This document shows positions 17,371-25,559 of a stretch of 26,555 bases of DNA, piece by piece (position 1 is the first letter of the stretch; the number at the start of each line of letters is the position of its first letter). The position numbers were made by a program, and so were the translations under genes. The notes under the pieces are model-generated. The model was not told the DNA's origin, did not search any database, and saw only the letters and a list, made by a program, of their open reading frames with translations. Source of the stretch: Firmicutes bacterium UBA6132 (lineage in GTDB: Bacteria > Bacillota_A > Clostridia > Tissierellales > Sedimentibacteraceae); assembly GCA_002435835.1 (NCBI GenBank), contig DIVM01000356.1, forward strand, positions 1 to 26,555, in the 5' to 3' direction.

Positions 17371-19896
17371 TCATTCATATTTAACAGCTTCAATAATGTT
17401 TAACTTAGATGTTTTTAAAGCAGGTGAAATTGAAGCTAAAACTGCAATGAGAATTCCACCTATTAGTGAGCTAATAAATAAACTCAAAGAATAATGAATT
17501 GCAATAGGTATATCAATTGTCTGCATTAAATTTGGAACGGATAAAAGCATAAGCGTTCCTCCTATAATTCCTACAATTCCACCTATTGAACCACCTGTAA
17601 GAGCTTCTATTAAAATCATTTTTAATGTTTGTTTTTTGCTAAGCCCAATAGAGCGAAGCATGGCTATGGAACGTTTTCTCTCTATAAAACTGATCATATA
17701 ATTATTAAAAACACCAAAGATACCTATGAGCATTGCTATAACAGAAAATGCTTGAAGAATAATCATAAATTGATTATTGGAATCGTAGTTTTTCTTTTCC
17801 ATGCTGTTAATTGTATCTCCCCAAACTCCTTGCCTCATAAACTTATCCTGTATTGTTAATAGAACTTCTTTTGGATCTTTAGACGTTTTAATATAAAAAC
17901 TGTCATAGCTTTGCTGTTTCATATCCATTTTATAAAATTTCTGTGATATAATTGCATTGCTACCGTTAGCCATGATGGAATCAAAAAAACCAATCACTTT
18001 GTATGTTTTAATGCCGCTTTTCATTTCAAGAATGAGCTCATCTCCAATATTCAATCCTAATCTTTCCTTAGCCATGTTTGCTATAAAAATATTTCGTCCT
18101 TCATCCAATTGTCTGAAAGCTTCTTTGACATCCATGTTTTTGTCCATACGAAAAGCCACATAGTCATTGTATTTTTTAATATCGACACCTTGAAGGTATC
18201 TAATAGTATAATCTTTATCCGAAGCTTTTACACCTTCCCAGGATTCAAATGCTCCATATGTGCCTTCAACACCGTCCACACTTCGCAAAATTTGTTCTGT
18301 GTTTTTATCTCCTTCGTATAACCTAACCATTATATCAAAATTCCAATCCTTATAGGCATTTAATACTTCTATACCAACACTTGAGCTTATTGTATTAATC
18401 ATAAGAAGAGTTGAAATTCCAATAGCAAGTAGTGAAACATTATTTAAAATATTTTTATTGCCATTTAAGTTTTTTACAGCAAGAATTCCTTCATTTCCAA
18501 AAACAGAGCCATAAATTCTTTCAAATATTTTCAAAAAATATTTAGTTATATAAGGTACACAAATGATTACAGCAATAGTTGATATCATAAGACATAAAAC
18601 ATTTACAAATAACGCCAGCAATTTAGGTGCTATTTTAGGCAAAATGACCGAAAGTAATAGCATAGTAATTCCAGCATATGCTTTCCATTTCTTATTAAGA
18701 GTTTTTCTTTCTGTATTATTAAGAACAAGATCTTTAATAGGAATTTTAGAAGCCTTGCTTATGGGTAGCCATGAACTTACTAAAGCAACTACAATAGCTA
18801 ATATGAAGGAAACCATTAAATTAACAAACCCAAATTTTATAGATACATTCATTTGACCATTATAAGGATCTGCCGCCATAATGGTAGTGATAAGATAAAG
18901 AATTCCAATACCAAGTATGTCACCAAAAATACCTCCAAGCAAACCATATGTAAAACTTTCGCCTACTAAAACTGTATCTGTCATTCTTTTTGTTGCTCCA
19001 ATGCTTCTAAAAGTTCCTATGACTGGCAAACGCTCTGTTGTAATAACTTTGAAAGTAGAATAAATAATAAACACACTTATGAAAAGCACCATTGCAGTCA
19101 TCATAAACAAAGGTACCACTATATATTGCATATATTGATTTAGCTCTTCAGCAGTAAATACTTCCCGTACAGTATATCTTGGATACATCTTAATAAGTTC
19201 ATCTTTTACAGACTGTATATTAGATTCTTCATCAAGGACAACATAAGCTGATTGAACCCTACCTTTTACATTAAGTAATGAAGCAAGTGTATCTTTAGGC
19301 ATCAAAGCAGTCATGGTATCTGATTGAGGACTATGTTGAAAAATACCTGTTGGTTTTGAAATCCCCCATACAGTTAACATTCTGACTTTTCCATTTATTT
19401 TAATGTCAATTCTGTCGCCTACATTAAAACCATAATTATCTGCAAATAACTTACTTAAAATAATATAATTGCCCTCAAATAATTTTCCTTTAGCCTTTTG
19501 GCTAAAACTAACTGGATTAAACTTTTCAAGTTCATTTAAATTAAAACCTCTTATAACAAGATTTTCTGACTTTTTATTTAAATTAGTAGCATCGTTTTCA
19601 GATAATTTATAACTACCTGCAGTTGAAATATCACCTGCTATAAAAGAAACTCCATCTACATGTTCAGTTTTTAATTTAAAAGTACCAGAAGGTGATTCTT
19701 TGTTAGACTGGATGATTAAATCTGCTTGACCAGTCTGCATTTTAATTTGGGTTTCATACATGCTGCTCATGGTTTCTGCCATTCCACTACATGCGAAAAA
19801 AAGCGCAGAAGATATTGCAATAGAAAATACAATAATAAAAGCCCTGAACTTCTTTTCAAAAATACTCTTTAAAATAAATTTTATAATAATACTCAT
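17371..19896 (-). CDS. FtsX/MacB-type ABC transporter permease (duplicated)
   Basis: An 841-residue membrane protein with the layout of duplicated FtsX permeases. TM1 (about 17-37) is followed by a large extracellular MacB-type domain, then three segments (about 255-400). A second unit follows with a TM, another extracellular domain (about 510-680) and a final trio of segments, ending SISPALKTSKLNIIEAVKYE. Conserved FtsX motifs appear twice: GTFRSIGATKRM and AMLRSIGLSKKQT. The start is ATG at 19896 with GGAGG just upstream (the frame also opens at 19962 without a ribosome site). It is the first gene of the exporter operon, and its leader runs to the shared palindrome at 20068-20120. The substrate is not predictable. 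Confidence 0.93.
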   Translation of the reverse strand: MSIIIKFILKSIFEKKFRAFIIVFSIAISSALFFACSGMAETMSSMYETQIKMQTGQADLIIQSNKESPSGTFKLKTEHVDGVSFIAGDISTAGSYKLSENDATNLNKKSENLVIRGFNLNELEKFNPVSFSQKAKGKLFEGNYIILSKLFADNYGFNVGDRIDIKINGKVRMLTVWGISKPTGIFQHSPQSDTMTALMPKDTLASLLNVKGRVQSAYVVLDEESNIQSVKDELIKMYPRYTVREVFTAEELNQYMQYIVVPLFMMTAMVLFISVFIIYSTFKVITTERLPVIGTFRSIGATKRMTDTVLVGESFTYGLLGGIFGDILGIGILYLITTIMAADPYNGQMNVSIKFGFVNLMVSFILAIVVALVSSWLPISKASKIPIKDLVLNNTERKTLNKKWKAYAGITMLLLSVILPKIAPKLLALFVNVLCLMISTIAVIICVPYITKYFLKIFERIYGSVFGNEGILAVKNLNGNKNILNNVSLLAIGISTLLMINTISSSVGIEVLNAYKDWNFDIMVRLYEGDKNTEQILRSVDGVEGTYGAFESWEGVKASDKDYTIRYLQGVDIKKYNDYVAFRMDKNMDVKEAFRQLDEGRNIFIANMAKERLGLNIGDELILEMKSGIKTYKVIGFFDSIMANGSNAIISQKFYKMDMKQQSYDSFYIKTSKDPKEVLLTIQDKFMRQGVWGDTINSMEKKNYDSNNQFMIILQAFSVIAMLIGIFGVFNNYMISFIERKRSIAMLRSIGLSKKQTLKMILIEALTGGSIGGIVGIIGGTLMLLSVPNLMQTIDIPIAIHYSLSLFISSLIGGILIAVLASISPALKTSKLNIIEAVKYE

Positions 19897-20049
19897 TGCT
19901 CCTCCAATTAATATTAATTGTACACAATTGTATTTGAACTTTATTAAAATAAATTTTAACAATATATTATACCATATTTTGTTAATTTATAAAGCAATTT
20001 TTTGAATATTTAAGTAATTATATAATTTATTTAAAATAAGTTATATTTT

Positions 20050-20078
20050 ATTACAAACAAATCAAAATTATTAGTCAA
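20050..20078 (-). promoter_or_regulatory. Promoter of the ABC exporter operon
   Basis: Minus strand: -35 TTGACT (20078-20073), 17-bp spacer, -10 TGTAAT (20055-20050). The -35 lies inside the left arm of the shared palindrome. The leader to the permease start is about 145 bases. Confidence 0.55.
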
Positions 20079-20120
20079 TAATTATTTATTGAAAAACAAT
20101 AAATAATTATTGACTAATAA
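20068..20120. repeat. Perfect inverted repeat, 24-bp arms, shared operator candidate
   Basis: The left arm (20068-20091) and right arm (20097-20120) are exact reverse complements around an AAAAA spacer. Each arm is itself nearly palindromic (CAATAATTATTTATTG), and each contains TTGACT facing outward. It sits between the divergent exporter and DUF2975-HTH-DUF4173 operons and lacks a terminator-like tail, so a regulatory site fits better than a terminator. Confidence 0.8.
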
Positions 20121-20137
20121 AATAAAGATGCTATAAT
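20110..20137 (+). promoter_or_regulatory. Sigma-A promoter of the DUF2975-HTH-DUF4173 operon
   Basis: -35 TTGACT (20110-20115), 16-bp spacer, -10 TATAAT (20132-20137), about 30 bases from the first ATG. The -35 is within the right arm of the shared palindrome. Confidence 0.7.
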
Positions 20138-20167
20138 AAAATTACAAGTAATCAATTGGAGGTTGTA

Positions 20168-20620
20168 ATGTATAAAAAAAGTATTGTTCATTATATGACA
20201 AAAATGTGTGTGGATATTTTATTTTATGTTGGGATAGCTTGCTGTTTATTAGTACCCTTTTCTTCACAGTGGCTTTTTAGCTATTTTAATATAACAAATG
20301 GTATGGCTAAATTCATGATTGTTACTTTGTTGTTATCAGGTATTTCATCAGTTTATATTTTATGGCAATTAAAAATAATTTTTAAAACACTTTTAGATGG
20401 CAATCCATTTATAATTGAAAATGTTAATTGTCTTAGAAAAATAGCTGTAACTTGTTTATTTATAGCATTCATTTACTTTGTAAAACTTATAATTTTGCCT
20501 ACAATTTCAACTGTTGTTATAATTGCAATATTTATAATTGCAAGTTTATTATGTTTAACACTTAAAGATTTATTTAAGCAATCTATTTATTACAAAGATG
20601 AAAATGACTTAACAGTGTAG
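20168..20620 (+). CDS. DUF2975 family membrane protein
   Basis: A 150-residue protein with four membrane segments (about 14-37, 47-67, 88-110, 112-132). Between TM2 and TM3 it has LLDGNPFIIENVNCLRKIA, a hallmark of DUF2975 proteins. Its function is unknown. The family is usually encoded next to a small YozG-like HTH protein, as here (10 bases downstream). The start is ATG at 20168, after GGAGG at 20158-20162; an upstream TTG frame start is rejected. Together with the HTH gene it may form a membrane-linked regulatory pair, possibly controlling the shared operator and the divergent exporter; that is inference. Confidence 0.85.
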   Translation: MYKKSIVHYMTKMCVDILFYVGIACCLLVPFSSQWLFSYFNITNGMAKFMIVTLLLSGISSVYILWQLKIIFKTLLDGNPFIIENVNCLRKIAVTCLFIAFIYFVKLIILPTISTVVIIAIFIIASLLCLTLKDLFKQSIYYKDENDLTV

Positions 20621-20630
20621 GGGGTAATAT

Positions 20631-20837
20631 ATGACAATAGTAATACAGCTTGATGTAATGATGGCAAAAAGAAAAATAGGACTCATGGAATTAGCAGAAA
20701 AAATAAATATAACACCTGCAAATCTATCTATACTGAAAAATAATAAAGCAAAGGCTATAAGATTTTCAACATTAGAAGAAATATGCAAAGCTCTCGATTG
20801 CCAGCCCGGTGATTTAATAGAATATGTGAAGGAGTAA
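20631..20837 (+). CDS. YozG-like XRE-family HTH regulator
   Basis: A 68-residue single-domain Cro/C1-type DNA-binding protein. The sequence LAEKINITPANLSILKNNKA forms the HTH, and IRFSTLEEICKALDCQPGDL is the typical continuation of the family found beside DUF2975 genes. The start is ATG at 20631 with GGGGG at 20620-20624, overlapping the stop of the membrane protein. Its own stop overlaps the ribosome site of the next gene. Being in the operon driven from the palindromic region, it is the best local candidate for binding that site (autoregulation). Confidence 0.9.
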   Translation: MTIVIQLDVMMAKRKIGLMELAEKINITPANLSILKNNKAKAIRFSTLEEICKALDCQPGDLIEYVKE

Positions 20838-20844
20838 ATATATT

Positions 20845-22326
20845 ATGGAAAATAAAATCAAATTATCATTATCAATATATGGATTAATTTCAGCTATAAG
20901 CTTTATATTTTTAATTTTGATTCCAGACTTAGGAATCAGTGTACCATTATTTATAATCTTGCAATTTATTTCAATTTATTTAATCACTAAGAATAGAGAA
21001 GAGGTAGTAAATAAAGCAGCCATTTTTATGATGTTACCCATATTTATATTATCTTTAAACCGTTTTATTAGTGGAAATTATTTGTGGTTCCCTACTAATT
21101 TTTTGGCAACAATAATTTTGTACAGTGTTATGGTTCTAATGCTAAGTGGAAATTTAACAATTAAAAAACTTAATATAGCACATGTATTTAAAATTGCCGC
21201 AAATATATTTATGCCATTTATGAATTTCATAATTCCGTTAAATTGGATTGCATTAAAAAATAAAAATGAAGCAAAAAATTTACTCATAAAGCGAATTATA
21301 ATAGGAGTTATTGTATCAATTCCATGCGTAATATTTCTTATTTTAATGCTTTCATCCGCTGACTTAATATTTTACAAAAACATTTCCTCTTTTATTACAA
21401 GCATTTCAAATTTATTTAATTTTACTTATCTTTTTAAATTAATTGTAGGTACTTTTGTAGGATTATATTTATTTGGACATTTATATAATGTATTTTCAAA
21501 AGAAAAAAATAATCATTTATTAAAGCCATTTGATGAAATAAATAAAATACAAATCAAAGGTGATGTAGTTATTTCAAACATTCTATTGTTTTCAATATTA
21601 TTTGTTTATACAATATTTATAGCAATACAATTTAAATATTTATTTGCAGAAGGTAATTTGCCATATGATCTTAACTATGCAGAATATGCAAGGCGAGGAT
21701 TTTTCGAATTAGTGTTTTTAAGCGTTTTAAATATAGCTCTAATTTTAGCAACTACATATTTATTAAAAGAAAAAATATATGAAGCAAAAAACAAATGGGC
21801 GTCAATTACAAAGTTAATGATGATTTACTTGTGCTTATTAACAGGTATAATGCTAATTTCGTCATTTTATAGAATGATGTTATATGACAATGAATACGGC
21901 TTTACAAGATTAAGAATTATAGTATATTTATTTTTAATATTCGAAGCAATCGCCTTAATAGCTACTTTAATATATATTATAAAACATAATTTTAATATAT
22001 TTGCCATATATGTGTGCGTTGGCCTTACTTACTATTTAACTTTAAATGTTATTCAAATTGATAACATTATAGCCAAAAGAAATATAGATATGTATTTTTC
22101 AGGTCAAACAGACACAATTGATATGAATTATTTAATGAGTTTATCAATTGACGCAGCCCCTGAAATCATGAGGTTAGTTAGTGATGATGTTCATGTTGAT
22201 TTAGTAACTAAATATAACGCTAAAAATTATTTAGATGAAATAAAATCTTCATATAATTTAGAAAAAAAGGACTGGCGAAGCTACAATTTATCTGTTGAAA
22301 AAACTTTGAGATTACTAAATCAATAA
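20845..22326 (+). CDS. DUF4173-type multi-spanning membrane protein
   Basis: A 493-residue membrane protein with about ten to twelve hydrophobic segments. It carries the motif LPYDLNYAEYARRGFFELVFL (residues about 271-291), which is characteristic of DUF4173 (related to DUF4153). The C-terminal 80 residues are hydrophilic. The start is ATG at 20845 with AAGGAG nine bases upstream, which overlaps the end of the HTH gene. Third gene of the operon and probably coregulated. Function unknown; the context suggests an envelope role related to the divergent exporter. Confidence 0.8.
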   Translation: MENKIKLSLSIYGLISAISFIFLILIPDLGISVPLFIILQFISIYLITKNREEVVNKAAIFMMLPIFILSLNRFISGNYLWFPTNFLATIILYSVMVLMLSGNLTIKKLNIAHVFKIAANIFMPFMNFIIPLNWIALKNKNEAKNLLIKRIIIGVIVSIPCVIFLILMLSSADLIFYKNISSFITSISNLFNFTYLFKLIVGTFVGLYLFGHLYNVFSKEKNNHLLKPFDEINKIQIKGDVVISNILLFSILFVYTIFIAIQFKYLFAEGNLPYDLNYAEYARRGFFELVFLSVLNIALILATTYLLKEKIYEAKNKWASITKLMMIYLCLLTGIMLISSFYRMMLYDNEYGFTRLRIIVYLFLIFEAIALIATLIYIIKHNFNIFAIYVCVGLTYYLTLNVIQIDNIIAKRNIDMYFSGQTDTIDMNYLMSLSIDAAPEIMRLVSDDVHVDLVTKYNAKNYLDEIKSSYNLEKKDWRSYNLSVEKTLRLLNQ

Positions 22327-22332
22327 AAAAAT

Positions 22333-22363
22333 TCCTCCTTATTGTTTTAAGGAGGATTTCTTT
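22333..22363 (+). terminator. Rho-independent terminator of the DUF2975 operon
   Basis: TCCTCCTTA (22333-22341) pairs with TAAGGAGGA (22348-22356) around a 6-base loop, followed by TTTCTTT. It lies seven bases after the stop at 22326 and faces a convergent gene, so it may work in both directions. Confidence 0.8.
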
Positions 22364-22387
22364 ATAATTTGAACCATCTACAACGGT

Positions 22388-23038
22388 TTACTTATTTTTA
22401 CTCTTATAAATAACATAGGAATAAATAGTAGGAATTAATACTAATGTGGCTACTACTGTAAAAAACACAATAATCTTTAGAGTGTCAGGTAAAATCGCTG
22501 ATATCATCATTAATATACCACCTATGAACCATACCTTTCCACCTAGCCTATGAGTTTTAAACCATACATCTTCATCTGCAAGGGCCCAGCTTGTTCTAAT
22601 ACCTGCATAAAAGTTTTGCTTGAATTTAGGCATTGAATTTCCAATTATAGTAAATAGTAAACCAGTAGCAATTGGCATAATTAAATTAATATTAAAAATT
22701 TTCATATTTAAGCTAAATGCAATTGTATAAATCTGTATTACCAACATAATTAATGAAACCAAAAAGAATATCATATAATATTGTTTATTAAATTTATCAT
22801 AGGCATTTTTCTTAGGATCTACATTTCGTGCTATTTCTGCTGTGATTATCATTAATAAAATTATAAATGGTTCAAGAAAAATAAACAATCTATTACCATA
22901 GTTATCAACATTTCCTGATACATCAAAATGAATTGGTATCATTTGAGGCAAATATCTATATGAAATTATTGCAATTAAAAATGTAACTGCAAACAAGAAC
23001 CATATTTTTTTATTTTCCTTTTTAAATATTTTTTTCAT
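22388..23038 (-). CDS. SdpI-family membrane protein (DUF1648 plus SdpI)
   Basis: A 216-residue protein with about six membrane segments. An N-terminal DUF1648 motif (LPQMIPIHFDVSGNVDNYG, about 30-48) is followed by an SdpI region with GNSMPKFKQNFYAGIRTSWA and WFKTHRLGGKVWFIGG. In Bacillus the SdpI protein gives immunity to the SdpC toxin and sequesters the repressor SdpR. No sdpABC genes are visible here, so immunity is not shown. The start is ATG at 23038. It lies one base after the ArsR-type gene's stop, and its ribosome site AAAGGAGG is inside the end of that gene, so the two are coupled. Confidence 0.9.
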   Translation of the reverse strand: MKKIFKKENKKIWFLFAVTFLIAIISYRYLPQMIPIHFDVSGNVDNYGNRLFIFLEPFIILLMIITAEIARNVDPKKNAYDKFNKQYYMIFFLVSLIMLVIQIYTIAFSLNMKIFNINLIMPIATGLLFTIIGNSMPKFKQNFYAGIRTSWALADEDVWFKTHRLGGKVWFIGGILMMISAILPDTLKIIVFFTVVATLVLIPTIYSYVIYKSKNK

Positions 23039-23039
23039 A

Positions 23040-23306
23040 TTATTTTTCCTCCTTTAAAGATGCAAGCCATCCTAATATTTCTTCCACTACTGAAAGATTA
23101 AGCTCATAATAAATATATTTCCCCTGTTTATCATCCGTCACCAATCCTGCATTTTTCAAAATAGATAAATGATGAGAAATAGATGCACCAGTCATTTGAA
23201 ATTTATCAACTATTTCACCAGCAGGCATTTTACCATTTCTTAATAATTCAATAATCTGACGCCTTGTTGGGTCCGACAGAGCTTTAAAACTTTCTTGAAA
23301 TCCCAT
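23040..23306 (-). CDS. SdpR-like ArsR-family autorepressor
   Basis: An 88-residue winged-helix repressor. It opens FQESFKALSDPTRRQIIELL, then GASISHHLSILKNAGLV (recognition helix) and GKYIYYELN (wing). No cysteine metal motif of the ArsR type is seen, as expected of the SdpR branch. The upstream start at 23330 is rejected: it lies within the operator and has no ribosome site, while ATG at 23306 has AGGATGG. It should repress its own operon through the ATTTAGA sites at 23317-23352 and be relieved through the partner SdpI-like protein. Confidence 0.92.
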   Translation of the reverse strand: MGFQESFKALSDPTRRQIIELLRNGKMPAGEIVDKFQMTGASISHHLSILKNAGLVTDDKQGKYIYYELNLSVVEEILGWLASLKEEK

Positions 23307-23316
23307 AATCACCATC

Positions 23317-23352
23317 CTATATTTAGACATTTAGATAAACATCTAAATATAG
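23317..23352 (-). promoter_or_regulatory. Operator of the SdpR-like repressor
   Basis: Three ATTTAGA-type elements: CTATATTTAGA (23317-23327), then ATTTAGAT-AAAC-ATCTAAAT (23329-23348). The first also pairs with TCTAAATATAG (23342-23352). The repeat begins right behind the -10 box, so a bound repressor would block initiation. Confidence 0.75.
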
Positions 23353-23379
23353 TATAATTCTATTATTATATTTTGTCAA
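23351..23379 (-). promoter_or_regulatory. Sigma-A promoter of the sdpR/sdpI-like operon
   Basis: Minus strand: -35 TTGACA (23379-23374), 17-bp spacer, -10 TATACT (23356-23351). It is near consensus and overlaps the operator. Confidence 0.8.
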
Positions 23380-23410
23380 TAGATAATCAATACTAAAAAT
23401 TTTTATTAAT

Positions 23411-23448
23411 AAAAAAAGTTATCCATTAACTAAGTTTAATGAATAACT
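23411..23448 (-). terminator. Rho-independent terminator after the small cysteine-containing protein
   Basis: 12-base arms (23417-23428, 23437-23448) pair with one mismatch, and the minus strand continues into a run of seven T. It separates the 23464-23967 gene from the sdpR promoter. Confidence 0.8.
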
Positions 23449-23463
23449 CTTCCTTATTTATTC

Positions 23464-23967
23464 TTAATTTACTTGAGCAAACAATACAACATAATTTTTG
23501 CCGTAATGTTTAGCACATTTTGGACATGTTGTATAAAATGAATATATGGTGGATTTTTCTACACCCTTATTTTTCAAGTATGAATCCATTTCTTTCATCC
23601 ATTTAGGAATTTCATTGAAATTTCCTTCAAATACTTTAGTCATAAATGTCCCTGACAATTCAACCATTTCCATACCGCTAACTTCTTTCGTAACAAGAAA
23701 ATAATGTTCACATTTCCATGGTGATATATCATGAGATAATATTAAATATTTGTCCAAAGATTCTGCTTTAGACTCTTTGATAAAATTCATAGAATTTGTC
23801 ATTACTTTATCCATATTTAGTGGCATATACATAAAACTTTTAGTAAATGCTTTTGCAAAAAGCATATGATCAAATTCAAATATTTTCTCATCCCATTTTT
23901 CTGGTTCAAACTTAGGACAGCATCCTGTTTCAGAATTATTCATATTAATTTTAGGCATATCATTCAT
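23464..23967 (-). CDS. Conserved small protein with GCCP and CPKC motifs, function unknown
   Basis: A 167-residue soluble protein of a type I associate with clostridial genomes, often only described as a hypothetical or putative hydrolase. Visible features are Cys16-Cys17 in SETGCCPKFEPEKWDE, then VTKEVSGMEMVELSGTFMTKVFEG in the middle. TTCPKCAKHYGKNYVVLFAQ ends the protein (Cys148, Cys151, His154), so a metal site is possible. The frame begins with GTG at 23976, but that lies within the ribosome site AGAGGTG (23974-23980), so ATG at 23967 is preferred. It has its own terminator and no clear partner genes. No function is claimed. Confidence 0.8.
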   Translation of the reverse strand: MNDMPKINMNNSETGCCPKFEPEKWDEKIFEFDHMLFAKAFTKSFMYMPLNMDKVMTNSMNFIKESKAESLDKYLILSHDISPWKCEHYFLVTKEVSGMEMVELSGTFMTKVFEGNFNEIPKWMKEMDSYLKNKGVEKSTIYSFYTTCPKCAKHYGKNYVVLFAQVN

Positions 23968-24079
23968 TTTTTTCACCTCTTTTTAAAGGTATATTTTTAT
24001 TTATATTCAATACATATTTACCCATTTATATAAATATGAAACGATCCAAACAAAAAAAATTTAATATTAATCTCAAAAT

Positions 24080-25207
24080 TTAAAAATCTCCAGTAGTTAC
24101 CCCTGCTGCTTCAAAAGTTGCCATTTCATCTGCTACTTTAAGAGCGGCTTCAACCATATGAAACATTAGTGCAGCACCTGTACCTTCTCCTAATCTCATA
24201 TGAAAATCAAGTCTTGGTTCTAATCCAAGTTGTTTAAGAGCTAATTTATGACCAAGTTCTTCTGAACTATGGGATGAAATCATATAAGCAGCTGACTGTG
24301 GAGCAAATTGTGCTGCTGTAAGAGCTGCTGCTGTTGAAATAATACCATCAAGAATTACGGGTACATTTCTATATGCAGCTTCAAGAATTGCCCCTGTTAG
24401 AGCAGCAATTTCAAGCCCGCCTATTTTAGCCATTACATCAAGTGGGTCATTTTTATCAGGCTGATTAATTTCAATAGCTTGTTTAATAATATCTATTTTA
24501 TGTTTAAGCGCTTCATTTTTAAGGCCAGTACCACTTCCAGTTACCTCGTCAACGCTATGACCTGTAAATACTGAAACCAAAGCAGCACTAGGAGTTGTAT
24601 TTCCTATACCCACTTCACCTGTTGCTATAATATTAATTCCTGAATCAATTGCTTTAGCAGCTATCTTTGCCCCTGTTAGAATTGCAAGAAGAGCTTCATG
24701 TTTAGTCATTGCAGGACCATGTGCCATATTATTAGTACCATTTTTTACACGATTAGCCATGAGTTCAGGTGGATTTAATAAAGAAGTAATACCTATATCA
24801 GTACAGATTAAATCTGCACCTGCGTGATTTGCAAGAACATTAATGCCAGCTCCCCCTTTTAAGTAGCTATAAAACATCTGTGTAGTAATTTCCTGAGGTG
24901 CTGCACTTACTCCTTCTGCCACAACTCCATGGTCACCTCCCATAAGAAGTACTGCTTTTTTGTTGATTATAGGTTGTGAAGTGCGTTGTATTCCTGCTAT
25001 TTGTTGTGCAATATCTTCAAGTATTCCTAAACTTTTAACTGGCTTTATTTTAGAATCCATGCGATTTTGCATTTCTAACATTGATTTTTCATCAAGTTTC
25101 TCGATACCACATATTATTTCTTGTAAAACTTCATTTAATTCTTCATATTTTGCTTCCTTTAAATATTTAATTCCATAAAATTCATTAGTTTTGTTTGATG
25201 TAGTCAT
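24080..25207 (-). CDS. cobT: Nicotinate-nucleotide:dimethylbenzimidazole phosphoribosyltransferase
   Basis: A 375-residue cytoplasmic enzyme that makes alpha-ribazole phosphate for the lower ligand of cobalamin from nicotinate mononucleotide and 5,6-dimethylbenzimidazole (or another base). The conserved path is clear: GGDHGVVAEGVSAAPQEITTQM, GGAGINVLA, CTDIGI, ATGEVGIGNTTPSAA, TGSGTGL, DGIISTAAAL and the catalytic RLGEGTGAAL, with Glu at about 341. The start is ATG at 25207 with AAGGAG about five bases upstream. It is under a cobalamin riboswitch with a terminator, so it should be turned off by B12. No other cob genes are in the window, suggesting salvage or a dispersed pathway. Confidence 0.97.
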   Translation of the reverse strand: MTTSNKTNEFYGIKYLKEAKYEELNEVLQEIICGIEKLDEKSMLEMQNRMDSKIKPVKSLGILEDIAQQIAGIQRTSQPIINKKAVLLMGGDHGVVAEGVSAAPQEITTQMFYSYLKGGAGINVLANHAGADLICTDIGITSLLNPPELMANRVKNGTNNMAHGPAMTKHEALLAILTGAKIAAKAIDSGINIIATGEVGIGNTTPSAALVSVFTGHSVDEVTGSGTGLKNEALKHKIDIIKQAIEINQPDKNDPLDVMAKIGGLEIAALTGAILEAAYRNVPVILDGIISTAAALTAAQFAPQSAAYMISSHSSEELGHKLALKQLGLEPRLDFHMRLGEGTGAALMFHMVEAALKVADEMATFEAAGVTTGDF

Positions 25208-25246
25208 TTTAATCTCCTTTTATTTTTAAAATTTTATAATTTTGAC

Positions 25247-25290
25247 AAAAAAATAAAGTCCCGCCATAACTATTGTTATGGTCGGGACTT
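25247..25290 (-). terminator. Riboswitch expression-platform terminator before cobT
   Basis: Arms 25255-25270 and 25275-25290 pair with a single mismatch around a 4-base loop (AGTCCCG..CCATAAC / GTTATGG..CGGGACT). On the minus strand the stem is followed by a T-rich tail containing TTTTTTT (25253-25247). It lies between the B12 aptamer and the cobT ribosome site. Confidence 0.9.
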
Positions 25291-25335
25291 TTCCGTCATC
25301 TCCGCTGCTTTTCTTAATTCATAGAAAAGACTTAT

Positions 25336-25492
25336 TCTTATTAGGCAGGTCTCCTGACTCAGACTCAAACATCCTCATGCCCCTTCCCAGCAAATGCCAG
25401 TGGTTTAGCAAGGACTTATCTTTACAGTGGTGGGTCCGTACTGGATTTTAACCAGTTTCCCTATTCTCCCTCTTTGGGCACCTAAATAAGTA
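25336..25492 (-). ncRNA. Cobalamin riboswitch aptamer
   Basis: Minus strand, in order: AGGTGCCC (near 25483), GGGAAACTGGT, GGACCCACCACTGT, CCACTGG, GGGAAGG, GATG and the B12-box stretch AGTCAGGAGACCTGCC ending near 25342. These are the known conserved blocks of the B12 riboswitch. With the terminator at 25247-25290 and cobT next, transcriptional control by adenosyl- or other cobalamin is expected. Confidence 0.95.
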
Positions 25493-25510
25493 TGTAATTT
25501 TATTATTTAT

Positions 25511-25538
25511 ATTTTAACATAAATTTATAAAAAGTCAA
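25511..25538 (-). promoter_or_regulatory. Promoter of the cobalamin riboswitch-cobT transcript
   Basis: Minus strand: -35 TTGACT (25538-25533), 16-bp spacer, extended -10 TGTTAAAAT (25519-25511). It places the mRNA start about 20 bases before the aptamer. Confidence 0.6.
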
Positions 25539-25540
25539 TT

Positions 25541-25559
25541 GAGTTTTTTATACAAACTC
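25541..25559 (-). terminator. Weak candidate terminator of the DNA alkylation repair gene
   Basis: GAGTTT (25541-25546) pairs with AAACTC (25554-25559), and a TTTTT run follows a few bases further on the minus strand. It overlaps the stop codon and abuts the cobT -35 box; stability is low. Confidence 0.35.

Noticed and set aside
20068..20120. Palindrome read as a bidirectional terminator
   Set aside because: It is upstream of both operons, has no T-run after either arm, and carries both -35 boxes.
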